Source: Rhabdophis nuchalis
Lineage: Eukaryota > Chordata > Lepidosauria > Squamata > Natricidae
DNA length: 64,000 nt
Direction: 5' to 3'
Assembly (NCBI GenBank): GCA_039707465.1
Contig: CM077648.1
Coordinates: forward strand, 25,606,119-25,670,118
Shown here: positions 58,895 through 64,000 of the stretch, piece after piece
Layout: each line of letters opens with the position of its first letter
Numbering within the stretch: the first letter of the stretch is position 1
The notes under the pieces: generated by a model
Databases searched by the model: none
Told to the model about the DNA's origin: nothing
What the model saw: only the letters and a program-made list of their open reading frames with translations
Program-made: the position numbers and the translations under genes

Positions 58895-61800
58895 GTACGT
58901 GGCATCGGATTTTATCTACATTTCCTACCAAACCTACTTTGAAGTCAGTAATTCGAAGCTTTTCTACTTGGGTGGGTGGGTAGGTGGAGCTGGATTTTCT
59001 AAGATGTGGGGGTGGGGTGGAGCTGGGCTTTTCAAGATGTTTAAAAAAATAAGCAATGAACAATGACAGGGAAAGGGAGCAGCATTTTTTGTTTGCTTGG
59101 CTCTCTTTCTTGTGCTTCTTTAAAAGAAAAGAAGGAAAGTCTATGCAAGGAGCAGTAGAGCTGAGCCAAACCTCCTGCAGAACCTGGAATAGGCAAGATA
59201 TCCTGGTCAATGAATCAGGATGAAAATCCTGTGTATGTGGTAGAATTAGGGCAGTGATGGTAAACCTTCAGTGGTTTGCCAATATTGGCGTGCCAAGATT
59301 GTGTGTGTTGTGTACTATCGCATGTGCATGCATGTCCACACAAGTCCTCCCCACCCACCTGCACATGCACGTGTGTGACCCCCTCCCCAGGTTTTGGAGG
59401 TTTTCCTGAAGCCTGTAGAGGGCAAATATGGCATAATTTTTGCACCAGTAGTAAACTGGTTAGGAACCCATCACTGACATGTGCCATAGGTTCGCTATCA
59501 CGGAATTAGGGGTTATGTTCCACAATGAAAAGAAACATAGCTATTTAAAACATTCTATAAAAGAGTACACAAAACCATCTTTTCTCAGGATGGAGAAATG
59601 AAACAAAGCAATCTTCCAAGACAGCTGTATTAGAACTGATGTTTTAAAATTATTTTTCATAAATAATATGTTGTTATACATAATAATTATATGCCGATCT
59701 AAAAATGGTGGCCCAACTGCTTCCCTAATACCATACCTCAGTTATATATATTCTCATTGACTTCTCTTGAGTTCTTAAGTTGCTCAACCTGGTGCTAAAT
59801 AATAAAATATTTAAGGAAGATAAAAAGTTTGTTGTTCAAGCAATCAAATGTTGGAGATAGTTCAGCTAGCCAGGCAGAGTTACTGCCTCAAGAGAGGATT
59901 GGATTACAAGTATATTCTAGGTCATTGTGTAAATAGGATTTGTCAAACAAATGGGATATGCTAGTATACTCAGATTAACTTTTAACTCATTTTTAAAAAA
60001 AGAATAAATAAAGCCGAAACAATAACAAACAGGCAGATTCTCTCAAGGTGAGCTTATGATTCCTTTGTGAGGCTGTGGGATGGTAGGGTGCTGATGAGCT
60101 GAAACCACGAGGCAATAAGGGTTTAGGACAGGAAATGCTATGCTCCACCACCCTGAAGGAGCCTATTTATATCCAACTGTTGTCAACAGCAAATGCCCAG
60201 TATGCAACCTATTTTTGGGGGTGGGGAGAAGGTAGTACATTGAGTATTTAGCTGTAAAGGTGCTTTAAAAGAAACGGATCGTCTGAACTCTTTTTATTCA
60301 GAGTTCTGAATGGAACCAAGATGGCATTGCTTTTGGGTTGACGACCTTGTTGGGGCCTGGGGCCTCGACTGGAGTAATGCGCTCTACTAACGTTATCAGA
60401 TCTCAGCAGCCTCTGACTCTATGGGACATCATGTCCTTTTGAATTACCTATGTGTTATGGCTTGCAGGCACTATTTTGCTCTACTTCTGTTCCTTATTCA
60501 GAAGATCCCTGGGCACTGGTAGTGGGAAAAGAGAAGTAAGTAGTATCTCTTGACATAACAGTACTACTTTTGAGGTAGGAGGATTACAACTTGGAGACGT
60601 TCTTTGAGTCATACCTACTATTGCATGCTTGGGTGGCTCTTGCTGATCTTTACACCACTTGCACTTTTTCTTGAAGCACAACAACTTTGCTGTGTGACTT
60701 ACACTATTATTACCATTCATTTGGTTAAAAATGCAGCTGGTTCTTGGGTTAGTATTTGTTGCTATGAGCTTTTAATACGTGTATTTCTGCTCTTGAACTG
60801 ACTCCCAATAAGTTTCCAGGTGCTGATCTAACCTATATTGTCTTTAATGGCAACTCCAACTAGAGTTGGCCCATCCAATGTATTTCTTCTAGGAAAAACT
60901 GTTAGTGCTGTCCCATGTGAAATGAGAGGGTTGGAAGCTAGAAAGGGCAAAGGGTGTTTTTCACTAATGCCCCCAATATTCTAGAACAGCCTATCCTCCA
61001 AACAAGATTAGCCCCCTCGGTGGTTGTCTTTCAAAAATTGGTTAAACAAAACTCTTCAAAAGAGGAGCAATAGGATGTCACCATCTTGCTTCGATTGCTG
61101 CTCTATGTTGCTTTTAATATTTCATGTTTCAATTTTTTTGTGAAGGAGGGGTAAGTCTTGAGCAATTTAGTGAATAATTTAATGAATAAAAATAAATAAA
61201 CATTTGCTAAAAGCAAAGCATGCATAGTGACAGCAAATTGCTTGCTGAATAGCCTTCATGTATTATTTATTCTCTGCCACTCTCTCGAAAGTTTTCACAA
61301 GTTCTGATTTTACAGCTAGCAGCAATTCAGAAAGTCTCCAGTAAATGAATATAGGATGCGGCAGAATAGATTTAGACAGCTTGCTTCTCTTTCTTTGCAG
61401 GCCCTTCTGACCCTTCTTGTTGAAAATTTATGGCCCCTTCTCCCCCATCTTGAAGCATGGAATGTAGAAAAGTTATAATGCAAACCCCAAGATAGATCTA
61501 ACATTGTTTTAAAACCAAAACATTGCCACTATTTTTTTTCTGCACTGTGAATGGAAATTAGCTCACTTCCATTTAAAGAGTTCCTCCATCCAGGTAATGA
61601 AAAATACAAAATATCCTTAACAAAACAGTTTTTTAACCTTTTTTTTTTGGTAAAAACATTCCATTCATTTAACTTTTTGGCTTTTTTTTTCCTAACACAT
61701 TTTAGGATTCCAATCAGATTTCTGATTTAGGCAGAAGAGGGCAGTGTTTGACATTTAGTTGACATTTAAAGCTGTGCAAATAGGTTTTCCCCCACCTAAT

Positions 61801-62945
61801 TTATTTTGAAATACTCCATGGTATGAATATAAGAACTGTGCTGATTCAGGCCTTAGGCCCATGTATTCCACCATTATGTGTCTCACAATGGACAGCTAGA
61901 ATATTCATGAATCTTACAATCCTGTAAAGGTATAATCTGTTAGCTCTCATTCTCTGTTGTTTTCCAGAAACCAGTATTTAAGACATACTATCTGTAAATG
62001 GAATTTGCAGTCGTTAATCAACTGATTCTCTATGAATCTGTCCAATACCTTTTGAAAACCATCCATCTTGGCGGTGACTTCGGTGGACAGTATGAAATAA
62101 AAGTTCCTTCTGTTGTTCATGAATCAAGGGCAAAAACCTTATTTCTCCATGTTATCAGTGCCATTCATGATTTTCTATAGCTTTGTCACATCTGCTGTGA
62201 CAATTTTTGCAGGTTAAGCAGGCCAGTTGCTATAGGTTTTCCTCATATGACAACTGCTGTAGTCTGTTATACATTTTCAGGCTTTCAGCTTAAAATCTTC
62301 CTTAAGGTGTGCTGAATAGAAAGGTGCATGACACTGCCATGCCATAGATTTATAGAATTGCATTATTGGGACTGCCGATTCTTTTTTCCCAATTTCTTTC
62401 TGAGATTCCAAGCATACATTCACCTTTTTTTAACAGCAGCTCCCTACTAGGTTGACATCTCACTGAACTTTCTAATCTAGTTCCAAGTTTCCTTCTTGAC
62501 AGATCACTATCAGCATAGTTCCATTACCGTACAGGTGAAACTGGAGGTTTTTTTATGCCAATATACATAATTTTATGCATTTATATTAAACTACATTTGA
62601 AGACATTTTCCCCATTTAGGAGAGATACTTTCAGGTCAATCCACAGCCCTATTTTGGTATGTCCACCCTGAAAATTTTGATAACATCAGCAGGCATAACT
62701 CCTTCACTACTCAAATCTTAATTTCAAATTGTTTACAAAAAATACGTCAAGACCCCAATAATGATCCCTTTGGACAGTACTTTACATCTGAACCTGAATC
62801 AAGGAGATAATTGTCTTTTTATTCCTACTTTCTATTTCCTATAAGTGCAAACATTTTTCAAAATACTAAAACACATCTAAAACTAATCAGTGTACAGATT
62901 TTCATGGCAGAGGAGACAAATACAAGATTAAAGGGACTCCTATTT
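58895..62945 (+). other. Probable CYP2U1 intron 2 (continues)
   Basis: No further P450 exon is recognised. It contains a hAT miniature (59252-59503), a LINE C-terminal relic at about 60950-61205 (SVVVFQKLVKQ-like text and an AATAAATAAA tail) and a degraded sauropsid repeat at about 61810-62660. 59512-60780 shows nothing clear. Confidence 0.55.
59252..59503. mobile_element. hAT miniature element, CAGTGATGGC family
   Basis: 252 bp from CAGTGATGGTAAACC to GGTTCGCTATCACGG with an exact 8-bp target duplication AATTAGGG at 59244-59251 and 59504-59511. Confidence 0.82.
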
Positions 62946-62959
62946 AGAAGAACATAGGG

Positions 62960-63497
62960 GGAGGTGAGGAGGAAGTACTCCTTCTTATCTAAAAAATTGT
63001 TTAATCACGGGATTTGGTTTAAGTGGGCGATGCCAGAAGGGATGTTGGTGTTCTGGGAAGGAGGAAGAGTAAGGATTAAAACAGTTGTTGAGGCGGAAGC
63101 CTTTCTTAAAAAACATTCCTCTATCCTGGGGGAAGATCCAGGGGGGACGGAGGGGGCCACAGTCCCGCCCGCTGGGGGCCAGGAAGGAGAACAAGAAGAC
63201 ACAATTGCCAAGAGACTTAGATTTAAAAAATGATTTTGCTTTTTATTAATACAGTATAACTTTTATCTGGATGTTTGTACACGATTGCCAGCATAGAATT
63301 TAGAATTTATGATGTATGCATTTGTTTTCACCTTGTAGTACTATTGAAAAATGTATTACCAATGTTTTATTAAGAAGCCCCGGAGGGACCAACGACCTCG
63401 ACGTGAAAGCTCTCAAAATATTTTTGTATTTCACCTTACCCCTACCCTACTTTAAAAAATTTGTAAAAACCAATAAAACCTTTTCAATATAAAAAAA
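62960..63497 (+). mobile_element. L1-type retroposon with ORF1 end and no ORF2
   Basis: 538 bp between exact 14-bp duplications AGAAGAACATAGGG (62946-62959 and 63498-63511), ending in a short poly-A. The frame to 63233 resembles the C-terminal RNA-binding domain of L1 ORF1 protein (RRKYSFLSKKLFNHGI, WAMPEGMLVFW, GGRVRIKTVVEAEAFLKKH), followed by an acidic tail and stop. The 3' untranslated sequence begins directly, with no ORF2. 5'-truncated. Confidence 0.75.
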
Positions 63498-63508
63498 AGA
63501 AGAACATA

Positions 63509-64000
63509 GGGACGCAGTGGCTCAGTAACTAAGATGCTGAGCTTGTCGATCAGAAAGGTTGGCAGTTCGGTGGTTCAAATCCCTAGCACCGTGTAACGGA
63601 GTGACCTCCCATTACTTGTCCCAGCTTCTGCCAACCTAGCAGCTTGAAAGCATGTAAAAAATGCAAGTAGAAAAATTTTGTATCCCCCTACCCCCCCTTC
63701 TTTACCCTTGTACGTCCTCTCCAATACCCCTACCTTATACCTGTTAAATGTTTAATTTTTTTATATATACACTAATAAAGATTACTAAAAAAAAAAATGC
63801 AAGTAGAAAAATAAGGACCACTTTGGTGGGAAGGTAACAGTGTTCTGTGCACCTTCGGCATTTAGTCATGCCAGCCACATGGACACGGAGATGTCTTCAG
63901 ACAACGCTGGCTCTTCGGCTTTGAAACGGAGATGAGCACCGCCTCCTAGAGTCGGGAATGACTAGCACATAGATGCGAGGGGAACCTTTACTTTATCTAG
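63509..64000 (+). repeat. Sauria-type tRNA SINE with an insertion
   Basis: Starts GGGACGCAGTGGCTCAG; the body matches the 55698 copy and ends GGGGAACCTTTAC near the window end. It is split at about 63677-63796 by a separate retroposed fragment. Confidence 0.85.
63677..63796 (+). mobile_element. Short poly-A retroposed fragment inside the SINE
   Basis: 120 bp starting TTTGTATCCCCCTACC, with CTAATAAAGATTAC and a poly-A tail, flanked by exact 16-bp duplications ATGCAAGTAGAAAAAT at 63661-63676 and 63797-63812. The text resembles the 3' end of the neighbouring L1-type insertion, so it is probably a very short L1 tail copy. Confidence 0.8.

Noticed and set aside
58895..64000. Remaining CYP2U1 exons
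   Set aside because: I looked for the later P450 motifs, including the heme-binding region, and saw none; they probably lie beyond the window.

Overview
The window is vertebrate nuclear DNA, most likely from a snake. It carries multi-exon genes with GT/AG introns and sauropsid repeats (L2 and CR1 LINEs, a Sauria-type tRNA SINE ending in GGGGAACCTTTACC, many hAT miniatures). Two CR1-like 3' tails run into pentanucleotide arrays; the first array, (ATTCT)n, equals AATAG on the other strand, a pairing I know from snakes. The gene order SGMS2 then CYP2U1, both on the + strand, matches the conserved vertebrate block (human 4q25).

Layout. 1-900 is intergenic. A GC-richer patch at about 890-1550 could be the SGMS2 promoter and first non-coding exon. 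1.5-22.6 kb is AT-rich non-coding DNA with old repeats. SGMS2 coding exons lie at 22664-23118, 28021-28138, 30883-31036, 33293-33459 and 33912-34115; they sum to 1098 bp, i.e. 365 codons plus stop, the human length. 34.8-47.7 kb is intergenic and holds hAT miniatures, a CR1 end and a 1.15 kb hAT element with a long GC-rich inverted repeat. 47726-53962 is a defective gammaretrovirus-like endogenous retrovirus. CYP2U1 exon 1 (54356-54818) and exon 2 (58259-58894) follow; later exons are not seen. The last kilobase holds nested retroposons (an L1 ORF1-only insertion and a Sauria SINE containing another insertion).

Most notable. (1) The retrovirus is not a normal provirus. Its 5' LTR is followed by the same target repeat (ATTT) and the same host DNA that follow the 3' LTR, namely the CYP2U1 promoter and the first 39 codons of exon 1. 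This is then fused out of frame to mid reverse transcriptase, so the CYP2U1 promoter exists twice. (2) On the - strand at 6411-6714 is a repeat in which a tRNA-like head with A and B boxes is followed directly by a full type I hammerhead ribozyme core with three helices. A decayed relative lies at 22082-22346. (3) Two further hammerhead-like motifs sit in other repeats at about 22.0 and 36.9 kb.

All calls come from reading the sequence; no database or folding program was run.
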